Assembly (NCBI RefSeq): GCF_002295115.1
Contig: NZ_NSFV01000007.1
Coordinates: 124,001 to 188,000, forward strand
DNA: 64,000 nt
DNA from: Mesorhizobium sp. WSM4311
Lineage (GTDB): Bacteria; Pseudomonadota; Alphaproteobacteria; Rhizobiales; Rhizobiaceae
Reading direction: 5' to 3'
Positions 24,301 through 31,717 of this stretch are shown here, piece after piece. Every line of letters begins with the position of its first letter. Position 1 is the stretch's first letter. The position numbers and the translations under genes are program-made. The notes beneath the pieces are model-generated. The model saw nothing but the letters and a program-made list of their open reading frames with translations. It was not told the origin of the DNA and searched no databases.

Positions 24301-24466
24301 CGGTCAGCGGCGTGCCCGACAGTTCGGGCTGCGGCATCTCGGCAAAGCCACCTTTATGCAGCGGCTCGGAGGCGTCGAGGAAATCGGTCAGCGGGCTGCG
24401 CCGCTTCGGCGCGGCGCGATCGTCATTCGCCGTCGGCGGCGTTCTTTTATCGGGGGATTTGGCCAT
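21308..24466 (-). CDS. uvrB: UvrB, excinuclease ABC subunit B, with long N- and C-terminal extensions
   Basis: A 1052-residue DNA-repair helicase, against about 670 in E. coli. Residues 1-185 are a charged, low-complexity extension. The core begins FEPAGDQPTAI, with Walker A GVTGSGKT (218-225), the YYDYYQPEAYVP beta-hairpin region that holds DNA with UvrA, and helicase motifs through QTIGRAARN. A UVR motif (YEKDH...LDAMEKQMRDAAANLDFEKAARIRDEI pattern, to about 835) follows. The tail (835-1052) carries four LFxK-type repeats near residues 902, 923, 950 and 973. It works with UvrA, UvrC and UvrD in nucleotide excision repair. Confidence 0.95.
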   Translation of the reverse strand: MAKSPDKRTPPTANDDRAAPKRRSPLTDFLDASEPLHKGGFAEMPQPELSGTPLTGSIADWAEQIEQEAEREGRQAGKGDGGKAPRPSKKVPERSSAPGRTARGTSMGGAATARERAAAGLNPVAGLDISLEEAETMTSSGVTATVAALSALIESGNPLHKDGVLWTPHRPARPEKSEGGIAIKMVSDFEPAGDQPTAIKDLVEGVDNNDRTQVLLGVTGSGKTFTMAKVIEETQRPALILAPNKTLAAQLYSEFKKFFPDNAVEYFVSYYDYYQPEAYVPRTDTFIEKESSINEQIDRMRHSATRSLLERDDVIIVASVSCIYGIGSVETYTAMTFQMQIGDRLDQRALLADLVAQQYKRQDINFVRGSFRVRGDTIEIFPAHLEDRAWRISMFGDEIEQITEFDPLTGQKTGELKSVKIYANSHYVTPRPTLNQAIKSIKEELKQRLVELERAGRLLEAQRLEQRTRFDLEMLEATGSCAGIENYSRYLTGRQPGDPPPTLFEYIPDNALVFIDESHVTVPQIGGMYRGDFRRKATLAEYGFRLPSCMDNRPLRFEEWDAMRPLSVAVSATPGGWEMEQSGGVFAEQVIRPTGLIDPPVEVRPAKSQVDDVVGEIRETTAAGYRTLVTVLTKRMAEDLTEYLHEQGVRVRYMHSDIDTLERIEILRDLRLGAFDVLVGINLLREGLDIPECGFVAILDADKEGFLRSETSLIQTIGRAARNVDGKVILYADQVTGSMERAMAETNRRREKQMEWNAANGITPESVKSRISDILDSVYEKDHVRADISQFTDSAGAMMGNNLKAHLDAMEKQMRDAAANLDFEKAARIRDEIKRLREMELSISDDPLAKYADMESPVSGREKGKHNEGVAKHRTAEEQERFRKLDEARAAEEAARAARPNLFRKPDLDEMGADGAVPVKKPLFAKPSIDDMGPGTDMPTPAGAVSRSLFKKQSASEAHGSDFGIPGEPVKPLFKKNSLDEMTVRRTEKPVEGKVPAKPQPISPLVGAGRTGATDRDDKPIIRQRAGIGSYEDPGDARREKRRPGKTGRPGK

Positions 24467-24591
24467 GCCCCGAATATGGGAGGTCTTGGCGAAAATGGAA
24501 AGAGCGCGATGCGGCTAGGCGCATGCCCCGATGCAGCTCCTGACAGCAGGCTGTCAGGAGGAGGCAGTTGCCGAGGGGCATCCGCCCGCGG

Positions 24592-26217
24592 TCAGGCGCC
24601 GCGGGCGTTGTCCGTCGCGACCTGGGTCGGCGATCCGTTGAGGCGCGGCACCACGACGAGGCGTGTGACCTTGCCTTTCTTGAAGGCGGCGAGGAAGCGG
24701 GAATAGTCCCTGAAGACCACGCAGCCATTGGACTCGGCGCGGCCGCCGCGCAGCATGTAGGTGTGGGCGAGCAGGCCGTTGCGGTTGTATTTGTTGCCAC
24801 CGCCGACCGGAGTCAGGCGCAATGCCTCGACGCCATGGAAGCGCGATTCACGCAGCGACAGATTGTAGGTGTTGGGGGGCGTCGGGCCACGATCCTTCAC
24901 ATGGACATAGCGCGGCTGGTCGACCATGGCGCCGAGGCCGGAATGGGCCTCGAGCCGCTGGCCGTCCGGCATGTAGACGGTCTTGGCGCTGATGTCATAG
25001 ACCGCGACGCCGTGGCCGGCTCCACTTCCGCCGCTCGGTCCGTTGAAGAGGTTCCTGAACGCCTGGCCAAGGCCGCCCGAAGGCGTGTCCGGCTTGGCAT
25101 AGGCCAGCACATCGCCGCCGTCGCGGCCGGCCCGGGCCGGCCTTGCGGGCTGGGCCTGCTGGACCGGCTTTGCCTCCGGCGCCGGCTTTTGCTGCGCGAT
25201 CTTGGGCTGAGCAATCTTGGGCTGCGGCGCCGGCTCATCCTGATCCACCACGGCCCTTGGCTGCCGCGGCGCGTCATATTGCGGGCGGCGGGTCGGCAGC
25301 GGCACGTCGTCGGTCAGCGCATCCGGCAGCGAGGCAGCGTCGCCGGGCTGTTGCGGCTGGGTCTCGGCAGGCGCAACCGCGACATCGGCAGAAGATTCGG
25401 TCATCGGCAGCGGAGAGGCAAATGCTTCGTCCTCGACGGGCAGCGACTGGACGAGGGCCAGCGCCAGCTGCGTGTTGTCAGGCGCCTGCGACTGGGCGAG
25501 GCCCATCGGCGCCGGCGCGGTCTGGACGACGGCGCCGGTATCGGCACGGGCAAAGCGTTCCGCCACCGGAGCCGGCATGTCGCTCGACAGGCTGGCCATC
25601 ACCTGGACCGACGGAACCAGCGAGGCCTCGGTAATCTGCGGCGCGGCCGTGGAAATCACCGGGCGGGCGTCGGCCGTGGCGACGGGCTTGCCGGCGCCGG
25701 CAAAGGCGGCGGCGAGCTTGGTCGGCGACAGCGACGCCTCCATGCGGTCGAAGCGTTCCTGCGCCTTCGACTTCAAGATTGGCTGTTCCGGCCTTGCGTG
25801 GGCCGCGAGGCGCGCGGATTTCTCACCCAGCGGGCTCACACGGGCCAGCTTGAAGCAGGTGGCGCCGCATTGCACGGCATGGTCATGCAAGGCCTGGCTG
25901 CCGCCATGGGCATTGGCCAGCACGAACGGCGCCGAAGACCTCAGGAAATGCTGTTTCAGCGGATCGGCCATCGCCAGCGAGCCCGGCATGGCCAGCGTCT
26001 GAGGCAGGCCGCTCGATGTCGCCGACAGCGACGCACCGACGGAGCTGAGGCCGGCCATGGTGCCGATCAGCCAGAGGCCGACGGCGGCGCTGGCACCGGG
26101 GACCGCGACCCAGCGGACGATCCGTTTCGGATTGAAGGAAGGGGTGCGCTGCGCATCGACGAACTCGCCGCCCTCGCGCTGGTCCCGGATTATTTTGTGT
26201 TTACTCGACAACGCCAT
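24592..26217 (-). CDS. Membrane-anchored DUF2778 (Tlde1-like L,D-transpeptidase) protein
   Basis: A 541-residue protein. Residues 1-35 are cytoplasmic and basic, a single hydrophobic segment (about 36-60, WVAVPGASAAVGLWLIGTMA) anchors it, then a long Ala/Pro/Gln-rich region (100-380) contains duplicated PKIAQ motifs. The C-terminal domain (about 395-515) has the DUF2778/Tlde1 pattern GVAVYDISAKTVYMPDG, then LAHTYMLRGGRAESNGCVVF with the catalytic His and Cys of YkuD-like enzymes. Tlde1 in Salmonella is a type VI effector acting on peptidoglycan; the anchor and lack of secretion genes here suggest a housekeeping periplasmic enzyme. Confidence 0.75.
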   Translation of the reverse strand: MALSSKHKIIRDQREGGEFVDAQRTPSFNPKRIVRWVAVPGASAAVGLWLIGTMAGLSSVGASLSATSSGLPQTLAMPGSLAMADPLKQHFLRSSAPFVLANAHGGSQALHDHAVQCGATCFKLARVSPLGEKSARLAAHARPEQPILKSKAQERFDRMEASLSPTKLAAAFAGAGKPVATADARPVISTAAPQITEASLVPSVQVMASLSSDMPAPVAERFARADTGAVVQTAPAPMGLAQSQAPDNTQLALALVQSLPVEDEAFASPLPMTESSADVAVAPAETQPQQPGDAASLPDALTDDVPLPTRRPQYDAPRQPRAVVDQDEPAPQPKIAQPKIAQQKPAPEAKPVQQAQPARPARAGRDGGDVLAYAKPDTPSGGLGQAFRNLFNGPSGGSGAGHGVAVYDISAKTVYMPDGQRLEAHSGLGAMVDQPRYVHVKDRGPTPPNTYNLSLRESRFHGVEALRLTPVGGGNKYNRNGLLAHTYMLRGGRAESNGCVVFRDYSRFLAAFKKGKVTRLVVVPRLNGSPTQVATDNARGA

Positions 26218-26735
26218 GCAACCAATCTCGCTCCAATCGGTTTTCCCCGTACGTGGCCTTGTCAGCCGCGACGACCATTCTGCGAGTGATCCCAGGGTGG
26301 TCCCCGACGCGTTTGCCGCGCCTGTCGTTGATTGCCGATTGCTTCAAAATATGGACAAAGTTGGTTAACCAATCCCTCTCAAAACCAACCGAGAGACGTG
26401 GACTTTGTGCCAAAAAAGGCTCGTCCACGATCATGCACGCGGTATTTCAGCCCTTCCGATGCAGGTTTGCTGCCTGTTTTTGGCGACCGAGTCAAGCAAA
26501 ACAGCCATTGCTAATATAAGGCAAGGTCGCTCCGGCGGGCCCTGCGGCAATGCGGCGTGCCGTTACACGGCCCTGAAAAAGCCGATGGCATCGGCGAAAC
26601 TGTTGCCCGCTTGCCACATTTTTTCGGCCCGCACGGTCGTCCCCCGACGCCCATTGACTCGTTTTGGGAGGCGGTGCAATCGGGTTGAAGTGCTTGGTTT
26701 TGGGGTGGCAAAGGCCACTTTTGGAGGCTTTTTCC
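26218..26735. other. Divergent intergenic region with TTGGTTAACCAA palindrome
   Basis: The 518 bases between two divergent genes hold no convincing gene. A perfect 12-base palindrome TTGGTTAACCAA lies at 26361-26372, 144 bases upstream of the DUF2778 gene. TTAACC is also the CtrA half-site in alphaproteobacteria, but the second half-site at the usual spacing is missing. The stretch 26330-26530 is AT-rich and is the likely promoter zone. Confidence 0.45.
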
Positions 26736-27605
26736 ATGAAGCGTCGAGATTTCTTGACGCTGTCGGCGGGTGCGGCGGCGTTCTCCATTCTTCCGGCCGC
26801 GGTCAGGGCCAACGTGCCCGTGCCCTACGACCGCAACGCCGAAGTGCCGATCAACGACAAGAAATCGTTCATTGACTGGATGGTGGCCAATCGCGGCGAG
26901 GATCCGAAGCTTTTGGCGCAGCGATTCGATCGCTTCCAGATCATGGTCTACAACAAGGACGTGCTGGACGACCGCAACAAGCGCGCCTTCCTTTTGACAC
27001 CGCGTGAGGAATTCGTGCTGCCGCAGAATGTGGGGCGCGCCTATGACCATGCCTTCCTCGACATCGGCTATGGCGTGACGATTTCGGGTCCGCACCTCGT
27101 CGGGCGGATGACGACGTCGATCGACGTGCAATTCGGCGAGGCCGTGCTCGAGATCGGCACCGGCTCGGGCTACCAGTCGGCCTATCTCGCCAACCTCACC
27201 GACAAGGTGCACACGATCGAGATCATCAATCCGCTGGCGCAGCGCACGCGGCGCACCTATGACGGGCTGGTCGAGCGCGGCTACAGTGAGTTCGGTTCGG
27301 TCACCAGCCGCAATGCCGACGGCTATTATGGCTGGGAAAGCGTCGGCCCGTTCGACAAGATCATCGTCACCTGCGGCATCGACCACATCCCGCCGTCGCT
27401 GCTGCAGCAGCTGAAGCCCAACGGCGTGATGGTCATTCCGGTCGGCCCGCCGGGCGCGCAGCACGTGCTCAAGGTGACCAAGCAGCAGCTCGCCGACGGC
27501 ACGTTCAACATCGTCCGCTCGGACATCTACAATGGCAAGGTGGTGCCATTCGTGCCGTTCACGAAGCTCGAGGGCGACCAGATCGTCGGCACGCACAACG
27601 GCTGA
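26736..27605 (+). CDS. Protein-L-isoaspartate O-methyltransferase-like protein with Tat-type leader
   Basis: A 289-residue protein. The leader MKRRDFLTLSAGAAAFSILP ends near VRA (about 24) and carries a twin-arginine pattern. The rest is a PIMT-type SAM methyltransferase: motif I VLEIGTGSGYQSAYLANL near residues 137-154, post-motif YDGLVERGYSE, and the C-terminal FDKIIVTCGIDHIPPSLLQQ and VMVIPVGPPGAQH blocks. PIMTs repair isoaspartyl residues in the cytoplasm with SAM. Export would be unusual because SAM is not known in the periplasm. It is probably cotranscribed with the next gene 25 bases on. Confidence 0.8.
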   Translation: MKRRDFLTLSAGAAAFSILPAAVRANVPVPYDRNAEVPINDKKSFIDWMVANRGEDPKLLAQRFDRFQIMVYNKDVLDDRNKRAFLLTPREEFVLPQNVGRAYDHAFLDIGYGVTISGPHLVGRMTTSIDVQFGEAVLEIGTGSGYQSAYLANLTDKVHTIEIINPLAQRTRRTYDGLVERGYSEFGSVTSRNADGYYGWESVGPFDKIIVTCGIDHIPPSLLQQLKPNGVMVIPVGPPGAQHVLKVTKQQLADGTFNIVRSDIYNGKVVPFVPFTKLEGDQIVGTHNG

Positions 27606-27630
27606 GCATTTGCGGCATCAAGGGACCTGA

Positions 27631-30339
27631 ATGGCAGCCGTTGCATCGAATTCCCGCCTGAGCATCCCTTCCCTGGAGGCGCCACGGCCGGCGCACTACC
27701 TCGCGGTCGGGCTGGTCGCCGGCGCCATCATCGCCCTGCAGATCGCCGTCATGCGGGTGTTCGCGGTCGGCAGCTGGTCGCATTTCGGCTCGCTGGTGGT
27801 CAGCCTCGCCATGCTCGGCTTTTCGCTGTCCAGCGTCGTCATCTTCGCCGGCAAGGGCTGGTTCGACCGCCATTGGCAAGGGGCCGCCACTGCGGCCCTG
27901 CTGCTCATCGGCCCGCTCGCCGTCGGCTCCAACCTGGTTGCCCAGACGGTACCGTTCAACGCCATCTTCCTGGTGTCCGATCCGGCGCAGAAATGGCGGC
28001 TGCTCGCCAATTTCCTGCTCTATCTCCTGCCGTTCCTGGCCGGCGCGTTCTTCCTCGGCATCGTCTTCCTGAAAAGCCGCATGGCCTTCGGCCGCGTCTA
28101 TTTCGCCGACCTCACCGGTTCGGGGCTTGCCGGCCTCGCCGTGCTGGTCTCGCTCTATCTGTTCGCGCCGGAAACCATCATCGTCGTGCCGCTGCTTTTG
28201 TGGGCCGCCGGTTCGCTGCTGTGGTTTGTTGCTTTCGGCGCCTGGAAGAGCGTCGTCGCCGGCGTCGTGGTCGCGGCGCTGTCGATATCAGGCTATCTCA
28301 TGCTGCCCAGCCTGCTCGGCATACCCGACATAGCCGTATCGCAATACAAGGGCGTCGCCTATGCCCGCAATTTTCCGGACGGCAAGCGCATCTACCGCAG
28401 CGTCTCGCCCTTCGGCGATCTGCAGGTCTATGCCAGCTCCTACATGCATTTCGCGCCGGGCCTGAGCGACAATGCCGCCTTCGGCATGCCTGAAGTGCCG
28501 GCCAACACCTATGTCGGCATGTATCGCGACGGCGACGGGCCTGAAGGTATCATGCGCAACCTGGCGCCGGCCGAGCAGGTCTATTTCCGCTATCTGCCGA
28601 TGCACTATCCCTATGTCATCAAGGATAAGCCCAAAACCTTCGTCGTGCAGTTCGGCGGCGGCATCTCTACGCAGGCGGCGCTCAATGCCGATTCGACCTC
28701 GGTGACCGTCGCCGAGAGCAATCCGATGACATTGCGGGCGTTCCGCGACCCTGTGCTGAAGGATGTCACCGGCGACATCCTGGCCGAGCCGCGGCTCAAG
28801 GTCATCGACTATGATGGGCGGCTGTTCCTGGCCAACACGACGGAGCGCTACGACGTTATCGACCTCAGCCTCGCCGACAGTGTCGGCCTGTCCAATCCCG
28901 GCGGCTTCGCCATCTCGGAAAAATACGCCTACACGCGCGAAGCGATGCTTAGCTACATGCACGCGCTGGCCGATGGCGGCGTGCTGTCGATCACCTTGTG
29001 GAACAAGGAAGAGCCGCCGAAATCGGTTCTGAAGCTCTATTCGACCGTCGCCGAGGCGGCGAGGACCTTCGACAGCCAGGGCGCCGCCAACGACATCTTC
29101 GCGGTCTCGAGTTACCTCTCGACCACGACCGTGCTGTTCAAGCGCGGCGGCTTTACCGAGGCCGAAATCAAGACGCTGCGCGACTACACCAAGTCGATGT
29201 CCTGGGAGGAGGTCTACTATCCAGGAATGACCTATGACGGTTCGGGCGCACAAAAGGTGCTCGACGATTATCGCGCCTCGATCTTCGGCAGCGGACAGGA
29301 CGCGACACTGACGCAGCAGCCGGCCGCCGGCGCGACCGCGCCTGCCGACCCGACCGCGCCGGCAAATCCCGATTGCGACCCGACGGCGCCGGCCGATCCG
29401 ACGCTCGACGCCTGTGCGGGGGCCGGCGGCGATGCCGGCCCGCAAGTGCTGCCGGCGACGGAACTGCAGCGCATGAGCTGGCACGCGCTTTTGACCGGCG
29501 GCTGGGAAAAACTTGCCGGCGACTACGTCTTCGACACCCGGGCGCTGAGCAACGACCAGCCCTATTTCGCCGCCTATGTGAAGGTCGCCGATTTGCCGCG
29601 CACGCTCGACCGGCTCGACCTGTTCCAGGACGATTGGGGCTATCTCTTGATCTGGGCGACGCTCGGCATCGCCTGCATCACGGCGGCATCACTGGTGCTG
29701 CTGCCGGTCATCTTCGGCTGGCGCATCGTGTTCTCGCGCTCGCGCGGCAAGCTCGGCACCGTCCTCTATTTCGCCTGTCTCGGCCTCGGCTACATCATGG
29801 TCGAGGTCGGGCTGATCAGCCGCTTTACGGTGGCGCTCGCCAACCCGACCGTGTCGGCCTCGGTGCTGATCTCCTCGATGCTGGTGTTTTCCGGGCTCGG
29901 CAGCCTGTTTGCCGAGCGCATCTTCGACCGCGCCAGGACGCTGCTGCCGATCGTGCTGCTGGCGGTCTGCGGGCTGCTGCTCGCCTATGGCTTCTATCTG
30001 TCGCCGGTGCTCGACCGGATCGGCGCCTATCCCTATGCGGTGCGCCTGCTGCTCTGCTTCCTTTTGGTGTCGCCGCCGGCCTTCCTGATGGGCATGCCGA
30101 TGGCCACCGCCATGACCTGGCTGGCGCGGCTCGGCAAGGAGCATCTTTTCGTCTGGGCCTGGGGCATCAATGGCTGTTTCTCGGTCATCGGCTCGGCCGC
30201 CGTGCCGATCGTCGCCACCAGCTTTGGCTTAAGCGCCGTCCTGCAATGGGCGGCGATCGCCTATCTCATCGCCATCCCGGCCTTCTTCGCCGTCCTGTTG
30301 CCGTCGAAGGCGCCGTCCATCCGGCTGGTGGCGGCCTGA
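27631..30339 (+). CDS. Spermidine-synthase-like domain in a polytopic membrane protein
   Basis: A 902-residue protein. Residues 20-230 hold about seven transmembrane segments. Residues 330-520 form a Rossmann-like aminopropyltransferase/methyltransferase region with QFGGGISTQAAL, the acidic strand end VTVAESNP, IDYDGRLFL and YDVIDLSLAD. A Pro/Ala/Asp/Cys repeat (PADPTAPANP, PTAPADPTLD) lies near 575-600. About seven more membrane segments (670-890) follow. Related fused spermidine-synthase-like membrane proteins are widespread, but their reaction is unproven. It overlaps the next gene by one base. Confidence 0.75.
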   Translation: MAAVASNSRLSIPSLEAPRPAHYLAVGLVAGAIIALQIAVMRVFAVGSWSHFGSLVVSLAMLGFSLSSVVIFAGKGWFDRHWQGAATAALLLIGPLAVGSNLVAQTVPFNAIFLVSDPAQKWRLLANFLLYLLPFLAGAFFLGIVFLKSRMAFGRVYFADLTGSGLAGLAVLVSLYLFAPETIIVVPLLLWAAGSLLWFVAFGAWKSVVAGVVVAALSISGYLMLPSLLGIPDIAVSQYKGVAYARNFPDGKRIYRSVSPFGDLQVYASSYMHFAPGLSDNAAFGMPEVPANTYVGMYRDGDGPEGIMRNLAPAEQVYFRYLPMHYPYVIKDKPKTFVVQFGGGISTQAALNADSTSVTVAESNPMTLRAFRDPVLKDVTGDILAEPRLKVIDYDGRLFLANTTERYDVIDLSLADSVGLSNPGGFAISEKYAYTREAMLSYMHALADGGVLSITLWNKEEPPKSVLKLYSTVAEAARTFDSQGAANDIFAVSSYLSTTTVLFKRGGFTEAEIKTLRDYTKSMSWEEVYYPGMTYDGSGAQKVLDDYRASIFGSGQDATLTQQPAAGATAPADPTAPANPDCDPTAPADPTLDACAGAGGDAGPQVLPATELQRMSWHALLTGGWEKLAGDYVFDTRALSNDQPYFAAYVKVADLPRTLDRLDLFQDDWGYLLIWATLGIACITAASLVLLPVIFGWRIVFSRSRGKLGTVLYFACLGLGYIMVEVGLISRFTVALANPTVSASVLISSMLVFSGLGSLFAERIFDRARTLLPIVLLAVCGLLLAYGFYLSPVLDRIGAYPYAVRLLLCFLLVSPPAFLMGMPMATAMTWLARLGKEHLFVWAWGINGCFSVIGSAAVPIVATSFGLSAVLQWAAIAYLIAIPAFFAVLLPSKAPSIRLVAA

Positions 30340-31274
30340 TGCCGGACCGGCGCGCCATCGTCGCCGGATTGCTGGCCACGGCGGTGTTTCCGGTGGCGAG
30401 CCAGGGGGCGCGCTTGCGCAAGGCCATATCCACCATCGTGCCGTTCAAGGCGTCGCCCTTTCCCTACCGTGGCAAGCTGCCCGACGGCTCCGCGCCGTTT
30501 CTCGACGTCACGGCGGCGGACGGACGGCGTGGCCACACCTCGCCGCGCGGCGGCATCTATTGGGAAGACGAGACCTATTCCGACCGCTCGACGCTGCTGG
30601 CGGTGCCGAAAGGGTTCGATCCGGCCAAGCCGGCGGTCATCGTGGTGTTCTTCCACGGCAATGGCGCCACCTTGCAGCGCGATGTGGTCGGCCGCCAGCG
30701 TGTCGTCGCGCAGGTCGAGGCGTCCGGCCTCAACGCCGTTCTGGTGGCGCCGCAATTCGCCAGCAATGCGCAGGATTCCAGCGCCGGCAATTTCTGGACG
30801 CCGGGCTATTTTGCCGGGTTCATGGCCGAGGCGGCGCAAGGCCTGGCCAAACTGACCGGCGCCAAGGCGATAAAATTCGACACCATGCCGGTGGTGCTGG
30901 CGGCGTATAGCGGCGGCTACAACCCGGCCGCCTTCATTTTGAGGAACGGCGACATCGGCGGCCGCCTGCTCGGCGTCATCCTGCTCGACGCGGTCTTCGA
31001 CGATGCCGACATCTTCGCCAGCTGGATCACGCAGCACCGGAAGGGTTTCTTCGTCAGCGCCTATGGCAAGTCCTCGGCCTCCGGCAATGCCGAGATCAGG
31101 CAGTTGCTGGCGGGCCAGGGCATCGACGCTAGCACCGATCCGCCGCGTCGGCTCGAAGCCGGAACCATCGCCTTGCTCGCCTCCGATGCCGCCCATGACA
31201 CGTTCGTCACCCGCGCCTTCGTCGGCAATCCGCTGCAGTGGCTGCTTGGCCGGCTGCACGGGTTTCCGCGCTAA
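30339..31274 (+). CDS. Exported alpha/beta-hydrolase-like protein
   Basis: A 311-residue protein. Its leader, MPDRRAIVAGLLATAVFPVA, has paired arginines and a hydrophobic core, suggesting Sec or Tat export. The mature part shows VIVVFFHGNGATLQRD (oxyanion region), then VLAAYSGGYNPAAFIL with the probable nucleophile Ser in AYSGGY, and a late His in SDAAHDTFV. These fit an alpha/beta-hydrolase. Its ATG overlaps the preceding TGA, so the two are translationally coupled. The substrate is unknown. Confidence 0.75.
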   Translation: MPDRRAIVAGLLATAVFPVASQGARLRKAISTIVPFKASPFPYRGKLPDGSAPFLDVTAADGRRGHTSPRGGIYWEDETYSDRSTLLAVPKGFDPAKPAVIVVFFHGNGATLQRDVVGRQRVVAQVEASGLNAVLVAPQFASNAQDSSAGNFWTPGYFAGFMAEAAQGLAKLTGAKAIKFDTMPVVLAAYSGGYNPAAFILRNGDIGGRLLGVILLDAVFDDADIFASWITQHRKGFFVSAYGKSSASGNAEIRQLLAGQGIDASTDPPRRLEAGTIALLASDAAHDTFVTRAFVGNPLQWLLGRLHGFPR

Positions 31275-31306
31275 GGCTTTTGGTACTCCAGTCCAAGTCC
31301 CCGTTC

Positions 31307-31597
31307 ATGCTTCTGACCGCCATCGTCATCGCCCAGCTGTTGGACCCGCTCAGGATCCTGCTGGTCGGGATCGCCTATTTCCTGAGCCGGCCGATCAAAT
31401 GGGCGGGCGTGGCCTGGCTTGGATTGTGCGCGGCGATTGTCGTCATCGCCGCTGGATTTCCGTTCGTTGTCCTTGGCCAATCCGGCGACATCGCCTGGAC
31501 GACCGCGGCGATCGGCGTGATATCGAACGCACTGATAGCCGCCGCCATGGCCGGGCTGCTGCGGCTCCAGCGATGGCTTTTCCAACTCTTTGTTTGA
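31307..31597 (+). CDS. Small membrane protein of unknown function
   Basis: A 96-residue protein with three hydrophobic segments (about 2-25, 33-56 and 65-88). It begins MLLTAIVIAQLLDPLRILLV. No family recognised. The start is uncertain because no good ribosome binding site precedes the ATG at 31307. It is 32 bases after the hydrolase and may be the last gene of that operon. Confidence 0.55.
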   Translation: MLLTAIVIAQLLDPLRILLVGIAYFLSRPIKWAGVAWLGLCAAIVVIAAGFPFVVLGQSGDIAWTTAAIGVISNALIAAAMAGLLRLQRWLFQLFV

Positions 31598-31599
31598 CA

Positions 31600-31641
31600 C
31601 AATTCCCGCGGGAAAACCGTTTCACGATTTTCCCGGAATTG
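31600..31641. repeat. CAATTCC-type palindromic repeat, copy 2
   Basis: CAATTCC and GGAATTG arms with an inner GGGAAAACCG block, a TTTCACGAT centre and TTTTCCC. It lies three bases after a stop codon and shares CAATTCCC and GGGAAAACCG blocks with the copy at 8394-8450. It could also act as a weak terminator. Confidence 0.65.
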
Positions 31642-31717
31642 CTGGCGCGGTTCCGGTGGATATTGGATACTTCTCCCGCGCCCAGCGAGGGTAGGGACCC
31701 AGGTTCTGATAGGCCGC

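Noticed and set aside
24537..24560. Hairpin CTCCTGACAG/CTGTCAGGAG between uvrB and the DUF2778 gene
   Set aside because: It lacks a T run and is followed by GC-rich DNA. It could end the DUF2778 transcript but I cannot support that.
21848..24706. A 952-codon plus-strand frame opposite uvrB
   Set aside because: It is the antisense shadow of a strongly supported uvrB gene in high-GC DNA, with no family motif or ribosome binding site.
28288..29484. A 398-codon minus-strand frame opposite the spermidine-synthase-like gene
   Set aside because: Arg/Gly/His-rich shadow frame without recognisable domains.
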